From the NCBI RefSeq assembly GCF_001653235.2, contig NC_035791.1, positions 1,364,001 through 1,428,000 on the forward strand: DNA of 64,000 bases, written 5' to 3'. The notes under the pieces are model-generated. The model saw nothing but the letters and a program-made list of their open reading frames with translations, made no database searches and had not been told where the DNA came from. Shown here piece after piece: positions 55,647 to 64,000 of the stretch; the stretch's first letter is position 1; every line of letters begins with the position of its first letter. The DNA is from Pochonia chlamydosporia 170. Lineage: Eukaryota > Ascomycota > Sordariomycetes > Hypocreales > Clavicipitaceae. A program made the translations under genes and the position numbers.

Positions 55647-56129
55647 GAAGTGATAGGAGAAGTGCGGTTNGGTTCAGCTTTGCAATAGCTCTCTATTTAG
55701 TGCAGGATTACGTGCTGATACAATTCGAGATGCCTTGGCGTTCTTAATGACAGTGCGTCCTGGACGAAGTGTTGCTCAAGCGTCTAGAATGGAGGTTGGT
55801 TCCAATTGGATTTGAAGCTGACGATGCGATGGGCTGTTTTGGTGGTTGTCAGCTTATCGACAAAGAGATATATTGTGGTGGAGCCGTCAGCATTGGGAAA
55901 GAGCGCTTCGCCGTAACCGCATTTAACCTGGCTTCAATGTTACCTCAACCTAACAACAGCTCATGTGGGACCTCGAACTTCAATCAAGTTCGCGCTCATG
56001 GCTCAGCATGTGAAATATGAATAAATACACGATTTATTCCACCATTTTACACAAGAGTCCAACTTTGCGCGTATGAACAAGGCGGATTTTTACCCGGCTG
56101 TTTGGCAGGGGCCTGTGGCGTAACCAGCC
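55647..56129. promoter_or_regulatory. Divergent promoter, Tsc10 / NRDE-2
   Basis: 483 bp between two start codons. It contains the only undetermined base in the window (55670). No further structure seen. Confidence 0.45.
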
Positions 56130-59100
56130 ATGTCGGACAACGAGACTGACACCAGGATAGCGGTGCCTAAGTTCTCATCGTTCAAAGGTAAGAAACCAGC
56201 CGAGACTACGAAATCCGACGAGAGCCGGTCAAAGGATAGGGAAAAGAGCTCTTCGAGAGATGCGCACCGAGAAAAGCGGCACCGTTCCCGTCACCATGAA
56301 TCTCGTCGGAGACATGAGCAACAATCACGACGAAGAGATAGGCCATCTGAGCCCCAACATGAGCCAAAGTCATTACCTGAAAGAGGCACATCTTCCTCTT
56401 TCGTCATTGATACCAAAGGTGATCGATTGATATCTAAATATGGGCTGGATCGCGCCAAAGTCCCGGCATATTATCGACATGGGGGTGGTAGGGTACTTGG
56501 TACGATTGGAAGACTTGTTATTCATCGCGATGGTCCGCGAGATCAATTCAGTTTGCGGTTTCCTGGTGAAGGACTAGGCTTTTTCGATAAGGATGGCTTA
56601 CGATCCAAGACTTTTCGCCCTACACGGGACCCGATTAGACTGCGCGCAAGGGCGTCAGGGGTAGATGAGGACGAGACATTCTTGGCGGTTAGCAGTTCGA
56701 GAAAAAGAAAGCGGGATCAGGAAGGTTCGGACTCTGATGACGACGAAGGGCCGTCGTATAGGTCTATCGAGGGTAAAGCCAAGCCCAAGACGGCGTTCGA
56801 GAGTGATGACGAGAGCTCAGAGGGAGAGGATGAAGTGGTGAACTTGGAGCAAGATAACCCGCTTAAGTGGAAATCCATTCAACTGAATAGACAGGTGAAA
56901 GAGAATCCAGGAGATATTGATGCCTGGTTGGAACTGGTCGATCACCAGGATGACTTGCAACGAGCCGGCGAGACGATTGATGAGCGAACAAAGACAAACA
57001 CAGCGCATAGCTTCTCCGAAATCAAGGTCGACATGCTTGAGTCGGCGATTTCCAATGCAGTTGTTGCAGAGGATAGAGCAACGGTTCTTGTTCGACTGAT
57101 GCGCGAAGGCACCAAGGTGTGGCCCAGTAAGGTCGCTGTGAAGAAATGGTCTGAGGTTGAGAAAGAAGAGGGGAACAACTTTGAACTGTGGAGGACACAC
57201 CTAGACTTTGCAATGTCTAACATCTCAATGTTTCAGTACGATGACGTGAAGCAGATGCTTCTCAATAGGTTGCACTCGCTGCTGTCGCGGTCTACTACGG
57301 AGACAGAGGAGCATTGGCAGGAGGCTATTTATGTGTTTTTGCGAACGACGAGATTTATGCATGACTCTGGGTACAAGGAACTGGCTGTATCAGCGTGGCA
57401 AGCCCTACTGGAGTTGAATCTCTTCAGAGCCAACGTTGAAAGTCATGAAACGGCAATGGACTCATTCCGTGATTTCTGGGAGAGCGAAGTATCACGGCTG
57501 GGAGATGACGGTGCCAAAGGCTGGAAACACTACGTTTCAAGCAGTGGACAAACAGAAGCTCCAGAGCCAAGGACAGGAGACCTGATGCCAGACATTTCAA
57601 CAAGAGATGCGTATAAAGCATGGGGATATTCTGAGCGGAGCCATGCCAATACAGCTAAAATGCCAGCCAGGACCATGGACGATGGTACTGAAGATGACCC
57701 GTTTCGAGTCGTCATGTTTTCAGACATTGAGCCATGTTTATTCCTTGTACCGGATGCCTTGTTAAAAGGCAGAGCCAGAGACCTCCTCCTCGATGCATTT
57801 CTCGTATTCTGTGGATTACCGCCGGCTTATCGATCGACTCATCTTGCGGAAATAGCCTTCAATGATCAATTTACCTTTAGACCTGAAGTTACCGCCAATG
57901 GGATGCCTGCATTATTGGCTTCGGACGCTGATGAGGTGCAGCGCAGACCTCCAGCTTTCTCCTGCTTCCTCAACGCAGCAATGTCTCCTGATCTACTATT
58001 TGGTGGACCAGACTGGTTCCAATTGTTCGGCTCTGTCATGCGAATTCTTCCCGTGGAAGCAACCTTTGTAGGCAATGTGCTTAGGCAGTTGGTTCATGAC
58101 GCGAATGTGGAGGGCCTTGCCATCTACTACCTTGGCTTTGGGTTTGCGCAAGACCCATCACTAGTGAAAAAACCTGCCAAGGCTCTCTTGAAGAAGTATC
58201 CTAATAACTCACAACTTTACAACGCCTACGCCCTTGCCGAATTTGCCAACCGGAATGCCGACGTTGGAAAAAAAGTGATATTTTCCGCATTGGAAGCTCC
58301 GTCGGTATGTGAAATCTCTGTCAGAGTATGATTACTTACTAACACGTCCAATGTAGCTGTCTGCAGGTGCTCTGGGCTTCCAGCTATGCAGGTCACTAAG
58401 TTTAGAGGAGTTTAAAGTGGGAAACAAGACAACAGCCATTCTGCGACTGTGCTTTGCTGTTGACAAAATTCTTCACCAAACAAATACGAATACCGAGGGG
58501 ATCTCACCAACGTTGATTCTCAAAACTAGACAGAAAATTACTGAAGACATTCACCAATGTCTGTACCATGGAGAAATCGTCGATGCGGCGGTGTATGTTG
58601 AAGGGCTACTTTTACTGTCGTATTTGACAGAGACAGGAAATGTTGAACCGACCTCAGAAACTCAGGGAAACATAGCCGCAGCAATGTACACCATGGCGAG
58701 CATGTCTACGGAATTTAAGTCCCACGGCTATGCGGACAGCGATTCACACCAGCGCATTCTCCAATTCGGCGCGCAGTTGTTGTATTTGCATGCAACTCGA
58801 GGGTAAGTCTATGTTCTGTATTATTCCTCCCACATCTAACAGGCTTTAGTCCTTTTCGAAGAGTCTATCTACGAGAACAGCTCTCAAAGTTCCTAGAGTG
58901 GTTCCCTCAGAACACCATCTTCCTCTCGCTCATAGAATGGGCAGACTCCAGTCTACGAGTGGTCGACGAAACCCGCCAACTACTCTACGACAAGATCCTC
59001 ACAAAACAACACGACTGTGTTACCAGTCGAATCTTTTCCATCGAACATGAAATGAATCGTGGAAATGCAAACACCACAAAGGCTGCCTTTGAGCATGCCC

Positions 59101-59384
59101 TTGCGATTGACATCTGCAAGAACAATGTGGGATTGTGGATGTCTTACCTGCGTTTTGTTTGTGGGCACAAAGGACTAAGACCCAAAGCAAAGGATTTGTT
59201 TTACAGAGCGCTCAGGCATTGTCCTTGGTCGAAGGAGATTATGATGGAGGCGTTTCATACTCTGATTCGGGATATGAAGTCTGATGAGCTGCGATCTGTG
59301 TACAATACTATAACGGGGAAGGGGCTGCGCGTTCATTTGGACTTGGAGGAGTTTGTGGACAAGTGGCGGAAACGTAAGAAGTGA
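56130..59384 (+). CDS. nrde2: NRDE-2 family RNA surveillance protein
   Basis: Three exons, 56130-58304, 58357-58802 and 58850-59384, give 1051 aa. The introns (52 and 47 nt) start GTATGT and GTAAGT with TAAC branch sites. The first 90 residues are Arg/Ser/His-rich (REKRHRSRHHESRRRHEQQ), as in RNA-processing factors. A conserved block follows (FVIDTKGDRLISKYGLDRAKVPAYYR), then an acidic region (SDSDDDEG, DDESSEGEDE). From about 245 come half-a-TPR type helical repeats (NPLKWKSIQLNRQVKENPGDIDAWLELVDHQDDL), continuing to the end (ANTTKAAFEHALAIDI, WMSYLRFV, AKDLFYRALRHCPW). NRDE-2 acts in nuclear RNA interference in worms, and the fission-yeast homologue Nrl1 joins the Mtl1 helicase complex in splicing-linked RNA decay. 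A role in nuclear RNA surveillance here is inferred from the family. Confidence 0.92.
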
Positions 59385-59768
59385 TTATATATCTATGGCC
59401 GAACGGGAGCAGAACTAGAGTGGCATGGGTCGAGGCTACACATCGAAGGGCATTTAGAGAACGACAAGCGAATTATTTTGGATTGCATACTTGTTTGTGG
59501 AGTGTCTTGCCTTTGGACCACGCTGCGATGCCGTTCTTGGTCTCTGTTCATGATGCTGTCCGATGTTAGGCAATGGACTTAGTGAATCCGCTCCATGTTC
59601 TTTGTTGGATGATTCATAGCTGTTCATCCGTGGGCGAGCTGGGGGGCATGCCGCGGTTCGCAACGGGATCATTTAAGTTGGCATGGAGCCCCCAAGGTTC
59701 GTCCCCAGAAACGAAGCATAAGCTTATCAGCGCCTTGTGACGAACGAAGCCTTCTATATCCGAACAAG

Positions 59769-60728
59769 ATGCTTGTTATCCAGGTTGAACGGAAACCTTC
59801 TCTGTTGATATTGTACAAGATCTCTCCGTCCAGAATAGACAAAACAAAAGACAAATACGCTCCCAAGGCCAAACCGAAACCCAAGTTCAACTCCAAACCG
59901 GACTTTCAGGTTAATGTGAATGGCACATCTGAGCAGATAACTTGCCGTGGGGAAGCCAAAATCTGCAGATTCGAGGTTTTTGGAGACGTTCGCTTTGAAC
60001 GAACCTTTACACGGGACCAGTTAGGCCACATCGACGACAGAAGGCTTCCCAATCAACTCTGTATCTATCCCGAAAACCCGATTGGAATCGAATTTCTTAT
60101 GCAAGTTGATACTGGCAAGGTGGCATGCAAACTATACCTTGACGAGTCGGAGGGAATCTGCTGGACTTTACAAGAGAAGACCCGACAGATACCCGAAAGT
60201 CCCAAACCCAAATTCAAATCCTTCTTCAAAATATGGCAGTCGCAGTCGCAGGAGTTCAAGGAGGTTGAAGTGAGCGAATCCGAAAGCCAGTTTAAGTGGA
60301 TAGACATGACGGAAACTTCTGAGACCGGGGTTCTCATCACCAGGGCAAAACTTTTGCGGGTGATTGGAACGCCAGAAGACATTGAACACTCGAGTCGTCT
60401 GGTGGGCAAACTGGAGATACATTCGAAGGATCACAAAGCCATTATAACCCTGGATGAGGAGCTGCAAGAGGAAGTTGCTCTTGCGGCGAGTTTATGGGCC
60501 GTGGGGAAGCTTTCTGAGAAGGAAATAATGTTCGACAATTTGAGGAACGAAATTCCGAGGCTGGAAACGGAACTACAGGAAAGGCTTAGGATCGAGACTG
60601 CCAAATGTGAGGAAGAAAGGCTGTGGAGGTCCTTCATGGCACAGAGGCTGGAGGAAGAGCGGATGGAAACAGAGTTGCTAAGGCGGAGGGAGAAAATTGC
60701 CGAGGAGAACGACGAACCATTTCGTTGA
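59769..60728 (+). CDS. Unrecognised protein, first copy of tandem pair
   Basis: Single exon, 319 aa, starting in AACAAGATG. It opens with MLVIQVERKPSLLILYKISPS, then a Lys/Pro-rich loop (KAKPKPKFNSKPDF). A beta-rich region follows, with alternating hydrophobic strands (ICRFEVFGDVRFERTF, VACKLYLDES, FKWIDMTETSETGVLITRAK). The region closes with LDEELQEEVALAASLWAVGKL. The last 60 residues are a charged helix (ERLRIETAKCEEERLWRSFMAQRLEEERMETELL). The strand-rich body ending in one buried helix recalls tubby/LURP-like barrels, but this is a shape argument only and no family is assigned. It has clear similarity in order and key words to the next gene. No signal peptide or membrane helix is seen. 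Confidence 0.75.
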   Translation: MLVIQVERKPSLLILYKISPSRIDKTKDKYAPKAKPKPKFNSKPDFQVNVNGTSEQITCRGEAKICRFEVFGDVRFERTFTRDQLGHIDDRRLPNQLCIYPENPIGIEFLMQVDTGKVACKLYLDESEGICWTLQEKTRQIPESPKPKFKSFFKIWQSQSQEFKEVEVSESESQFKWIDMTETSETGVLITRAKLLRVIGTPEDIEHSSRLVGKLEIHSKDHKAIITLDEELQEEVALAASLWAVGKLSEKEIMFDNLRNEIPRLETELQERLRIETAKCEEERLWRSFMAQRLEEERMETELLRRREKIAEENDEPFR

Positions 60729-61168
60729 GAATTTAGGGAGACCATACTGGATACCTCTAATAAGGTTGAACATACCTACGTAGCTGGTTTATCCTGAATC
60801 CTTCGATGTTTACGTCTAATTGCACACTTAGCACTCTGGGCCATCTGCGGCGTGACTCTTAGTACATTTATGGGCTGGTTTTTAATTCTCCAATGTAGCT
60901 TTGCTGTCAACTGGTCTTTGTTAGTAAGAGTGAACCTATCAATTGAGACGTTTACGTGTCTGGACATTGATCAGGCTTTTTGTTTATGCTCTACGTCCTT
61001 TGTTCATAGGTTGTTCATTGCTGTTTCATCTTTGGGCAAGCTCGGCGGATGAATAACTGTTCGCAACAAAACATTATTTAAGTTGGCCTGTAGCCCCCCA
61101 CAGTTAGATATAGCATCCAAGCACAATCTCATCATCGCGTGACGACGAATAATCCAAATTCAAACAAG
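60729..61168. promoter_or_regulatory. Spacer between tandem copies
   Basis: The 3' region of copy 1 followed by the promoter of copy 2. Both halves are homologous to the flanks of the other copy, and GTTCGCAAC and ATTTAAGTTGGC stand 110 and about 93 bp before the second start codon. Confidence 0.6.
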
Positions 61169-62035
61169 ATGCCTACTATCGAAGTCCAAACTGTCCACAA
61201 CTCGGGACACGACTACAGGATTCTTTGCCAGAGCAAAAAGTTCAAGTTTGACTACAATGCCCACCTGCGTCTTTCCCCTTGCAACAGCGCGGTCCGAATT
61301 GAGGTTCAGAAGTACACAACCAAAGATCCCCTTTTCGAACTCGTCATACGGGTATACCCCCGGATCAGAAGTGCATTCGTCTTGCCGGTAGGTGCGTGCA
61401 CCGTGTACTGCGACTTGCGTGTTGACGATAAGGAAGTGGGCGACAACGTAAGTTGGACGCTAGGCCCAAAGACAGACATCAGGTACGACGGCTATGACCG
61501 AAGCCTCATTGAGAAAGTAAAAGACTGGGTAGGATCACTGTTCAAGAGAGAGACACCGGACGAACCTACATGCAGGCGGCAGTTTCGGTGGAGGGCGACA
61601 TCAAAAGATTCAGTCTCCCAGGCTATACTGGAGATGAGCAAAAGCACTGATGGACACAATGATTGGAAGAATGTCGGGAACCATGAGTTTAATTGGGACC
61701 ATGGTGTGTGTAAAATATTTCTGAACGAGGAACTGGAGATGCAAGTTGCGCAGGCGGCGGGTATATGGGCGGTCACGGCACTTTGCCAGGACAGATGGCC
61801 GTTTGATCAAGTGAGACAGGACGCAGAACGAATTTGGAAGGAGCGCTGGGAGAAGCACAGGGAGGAAGAGAGCGGGAGAGGAATGCACAGGCGGAGGGAG
61901 AAAGAGAGAGTCCTGGAGAGTGAGAAAAAGGAGCTTGAGGCGCCGAGTTTCCCGTCCCCAAAGTCGAATGACACCATGGGAGCTAACAACGTCGATGTTT
62001 CCTGCGCTGAGGATGAGACGTTTGAATCTAGATAG
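61169..62035 (+). CDS. Unrecognised protein, second copy of tandem pair
   Basis: Single exon, 288 aa, from ATG at 61169 (AACAAGATG as in copy 1). The body is again strand-rich (YRILCQSKKFKFDYNAHLRL, PLFELVIRVYPRI, CTVYCDLRVDD, QFRWRATSKDS). It closes with LNEELEMQVAQAAGIWAVTAL, matching LDEELQEEVALAASLWAVGKL in copy 1. A charged helix (RIWKERWEKHREEESGR, RRREKERVLE) and a short disordered acidic tail follow. It lacks the Lys/Pro-rich loop of copy 1, which largely explains the shorter length. Divergence is high in the N-terminal half and lower at the closing helix. An in-frame GTG 30 bp upstream is not needed. Function unknown. Confidence 0.75.
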   Translation: MPTIEVQTVHNSGHDYRILCQSKKFKFDYNAHLRLSPCNSAVRIEVQKYTTKDPLFELVIRVYPRIRSAFVLPVGACTVYCDLRVDDKEVGDNVSWTLGPKTDIRYDGYDRSLIEKVKDWVGSLFKRETPDEPTCRRQFRWRATSKDSVSQAILEMSKSTDGHNDWKNVGNHEFNWDHGVCKIFLNEELEMQVAQAAGIWAVTALCQDRWPFDQVRQDAERIWKERWEKHREEESGRGMHRRREKERVLESEKKELEAPSFPSPKSNDTMGANNVDVSCAEDETFESR

Positions 62036-62422
62036 GACGAAGACTATTCTCCGGTTGTCTCATACAAAGTGACAAACCTAGGTAGCTGGTATATCCTTAG
62101 ATGTTCAAGATTCAAGTTGTCCTATCGAAATTTAGCATGAGCCAAGCCTTCATCGTGTGACAGTTGGTACATTGATGGACTGGTTCCTCGATTTCCACTG
62201 TAACTTGCGTTCTTTGGTAGCAAGAGTAATCTTGTTGATGGAGGCTCACTTGGCGTCCATCAAACTTTCATGCGCTTTGCCCATTCTCCATAAACAACCT
62301 GATTCGTCAGTAGATAACTTGCATTTTCCCGTGTAGATGGCCCGTCTGATCAAACGCCAAATACTCCTCATGATGCATGCAAATGCGCTGCTTTTTTAAA
62401 TGCCGTGACACCCTCCGTCTCC
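62036..62422. terminator. Convergent 3' spacer, tandem copy 2 / Aurora kinase
   Basis: The left part is homologous to the 3' flank of tandem copy 1; the right part is the 3' end of the kinase transcript. No gene seen. Confidence 0.45.
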
Positions 62423-63611
62423 TCATCTCAGACAATGCTTCAAAATCCACGGATGCTGCTGAATCTCCTCAAGGCTCAACCTCTTATCAGGATCCACAAC
62501 AAGTAACTAAATCGTCAGTCTCACAGCCAAATCACAGAGCACAGCCGGAGTAACTCACCCCTTTAATAAAACTCGCAGCTTCGGAACTCACAAACGACGG
62601 AACCTTCATATCCGCCCTCGCTATCCGCCTACACGTCATAACAGGCGTGCCCTCAAACGGCGCTTCCCCCACCAGAAACTCATACGTCAACACCCCCAGC
62701 GCCCACAGGTCAATCTTCCCATCATACGACTTATCCGGATTTATTGCCGAGACCATCTCAGGCGGCAGGTAGTCCAGCGTTCCGCAGTACGTTTTCCTCC
62801 GATTCCCAGGCGCGTGGACGCTCCACCCAAAGTCGGATATCTTGATCTCCCGGTGAATACCGACCAGGATATTCTCCGGCTTAATATCCCGATGTATCAC
62901 ATGCTTGCGGTGTAGGTACCGTAATGCACTTGCCATCTGGGCGATATATTTAGCTGCTGTGCGCTCAGGGAATCGATTCGCTCGTCGTAGATGTTTGTAT
63001 AGCTCGCCGCGGCCCGCGAATTCAAGGATGAGAAAGATACGCTTGCTGTCGTGGAAATGCCCATATAGCTGGAGGATATTGGGATGTCGTAGGTTGCTTT
63101 GAATGTCAATTTCTCGTTGTACTTGTTTTTCCACACGGCCATCTTGCAGTTCGTTCTTGTGGAGGACTTTTAACGCGCAGATGAAGCCATTTTCGCGTTC
63201 GCGTGCTAGGTATACGCGGCCAAATTTGCCTTTACCTAGGGGTTTCCCAATCTCGAACATGCCGAGATGTAGTACCCTTGGGGCAGGCTGCTTTACGGGA
63301 CGTACGGGTCTGTCCTCAATTTGTGATTTTCCCGCCAATTTATTCTCGCCGGCATCTTTTTTAGTTGGTGCTGTGGATGATGGTGGGGAAACTATCGTAG
63401 GGATGTTTTGCTGCTTGTTACGGAGGACGGTTTTGAGGAGGTTCGGTCTGCTCGAGGAGTGTGAAAGTGGCTGTGAGGCTTTTGTCTGCTTCAGAATTAG
63501 ATTTACTTGTATGTGTGACAAAATCGAGCCGTTTACCTTGGAGGTTTGCTTCTTTGTGGTGTCAGCTATTGAGAGGTGTTGCAGACGAGTCTCGAGGACA
63601 TGAGTGGACAT
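62423..63611 (-). CDS. ark1: Aurora kinase (Ipl1/Ark1)
   Basis: The exons are 63611-62559 and 62506-62423, with a GTGAGT...TTTAG intron. The last exon supplies [20 protein letters not shown], which completes the kinase fold. A third, 51-nt stop-free intron probably lies at 63486-63536 (GTAAAC...GAAGCAG); spliced length is then 361 aa, otherwise 378. The first 110 residues are disordered. The kinase domain shows [20 protein letters not shown] (ATP-binding Lys), [10 protein letters not shown], the Aurora hallmark DFGWSVHAP, and activation loop [16 protein letters not shown]. Aurora is the catalytic part of the chromosomal passenger complex, correcting kinetochore attachment and driving cytokinesis. 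A single Aurora per genome is usual in fungi. The catalytic residues are all present. Confidence 0.95.
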
Positions 63612-64000
63612 GTTTCGTGTATCTTTCTACACTCCTCAATGGGCATCGAGATCGGGGAGGGTAAGTGTGGGGATACAGGGCTGAATCTTGGTGTATCGTC
63701 GATGGATTAGTTCGATTTGAGAATAGTTTAAATTCTGGGGCTTTGTTTTGAATGTCAAGAAGTGAGATGGAGGTTTCACAGCAACGAGGAGCACAAACCA
63801 ACAACTACTGTGCCTCGTGTGGCGGTGACATGTGGCTCAAAATATCATCGCATTTTATCACGTCTCATGAGTCAAAACATTTGCCATTGATATCATTTAG
63901 CTAGATCTAAGACAACGATCTAGCTCTAAAGTTGGGCTAAAGCGCTGTGCTGGGGATTAGCTGAGACTGACTCCACGCATCTGGAGAGCCTTGAAACGTA
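63612..64000. promoter_or_regulatory. Upstream region of Aurora kinase gene
   Basis: Promoter and leader of the minus-strand kinase. No second gene recognised before the window edge. Confidence 0.4.

Larger units (their letters stand above)
59600..62300 (+). repeat. Diverged tandem segmental duplication, unit about 1.3-1.4 kb
   Basis: Two successive units each hold promoter, gene and 3' region. Upstream blocks match: GTTCGCAAC (59656 and 61059), ATTTAAGTTGGC (59671 and about 61076), AGCCCCC, and AACAAGATG at both start codons (59769 and 61169, period 1400). Downstream blocks match too: ACCTACGTAGCTGG (about 60772) and ACCTAGGTAGCTGG (about 62076), then GGACTGGTT-like and GTAGCAAGAGTAA-like words. 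The shorter downstream period (about 1304) is explained by the second gene being 93 nt shorter. Confidence 0.85.

Noticed and set aside
55670..55670. Undetermined base N
   Set aside because: Lies in the noncoding leader of tsc10, 24 bp before the start codon, and affects no coding call.

Overview
The window is a gene-rich piece of a filamentous ascomycete genome (Pezizomycotina). The evidence is short GT-AG introns of about 45-180 nt with CTAAC-like branch sites, typical fungal families, and protein sequences of Sordariomycete/Hypocreales character. The genus is not determined. There are no prokaryotic features and no intact transposon. One ambiguous base (N) lies at 55670.

Layout, left to right. 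A 14-helix MFS exporter (minus, 260-2056). A DIP2/CPS1-type protein with two adenylation-like domains (plus, 3483-9287). A beta-trefoil/single-helix membrane protein carrying an apparent frameshift (minus, 9766-10814). A 4-kb gene-poor stretch. An unrecognised 895-aa basic protein (plus, 14889-17576). A flavin-reductase-like protein (plus, 18090-19006) converging on a class II cAMP phosphodiesterase (minus, 19176-20875). A second gene-poor stretch of 3.7 kb. A histidine-box membrane hydroxylase (plus, 24576-25625), long-form tRNase Z (plus, 26201-28984) and sideroflexin (plus, 29776-30975). A class-C beta-lactamase-like protein (minus, 31309-32934). A C2H2 transcription factor (minus, 34067-35745).

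A 6.8-kb gene-free interval separates that factor from a divergently transcribed conserved fungal protein (plus, 42534-43693). Next come a Zn2Cys6-type factor (plus, 44872-47295), a small single-pass membrane protein (plus, 48662-49249), MICOS subunit Mic10 (minus, 49482-49817), Urb2 (plus, 50221-54378), 3-ketodihydrosphingosine reductase (minus, 54510-55646), an NRDE-2 protein (plus, 56130-59384), a tandemly duplicated pair of unrecognised genes (plus, 59769-60728 and 61169-62035) and Aurora kinase (minus, 62423-63611).

Most genes are core cell functions: ribosome and tRNA maturation, mitochondrial inner membrane, sphingolipid synthesis, cAMP turnover, mitosis and RNA surveillance. They sit as independent genes, several in divergent or convergent pairs, not as a biosynthetic cluster. 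The most unusual items are the tandem pair (whole promoter-gene-terminator units duplicated with a 1.4-kb period), the isolated 895-aa protein, a GC-AG intron in the sphingolipid gene, three stop-free introns of 3n length, a beta-lactamase homologue lacking the usual Tyr-Ser-Asn motif, and the 6.8-kb interval holding a cluster of TACTCCGTA motifs. I saw no clear new multi-gene system. Exon limits were worked out by hand from splice consensus and reading frame.
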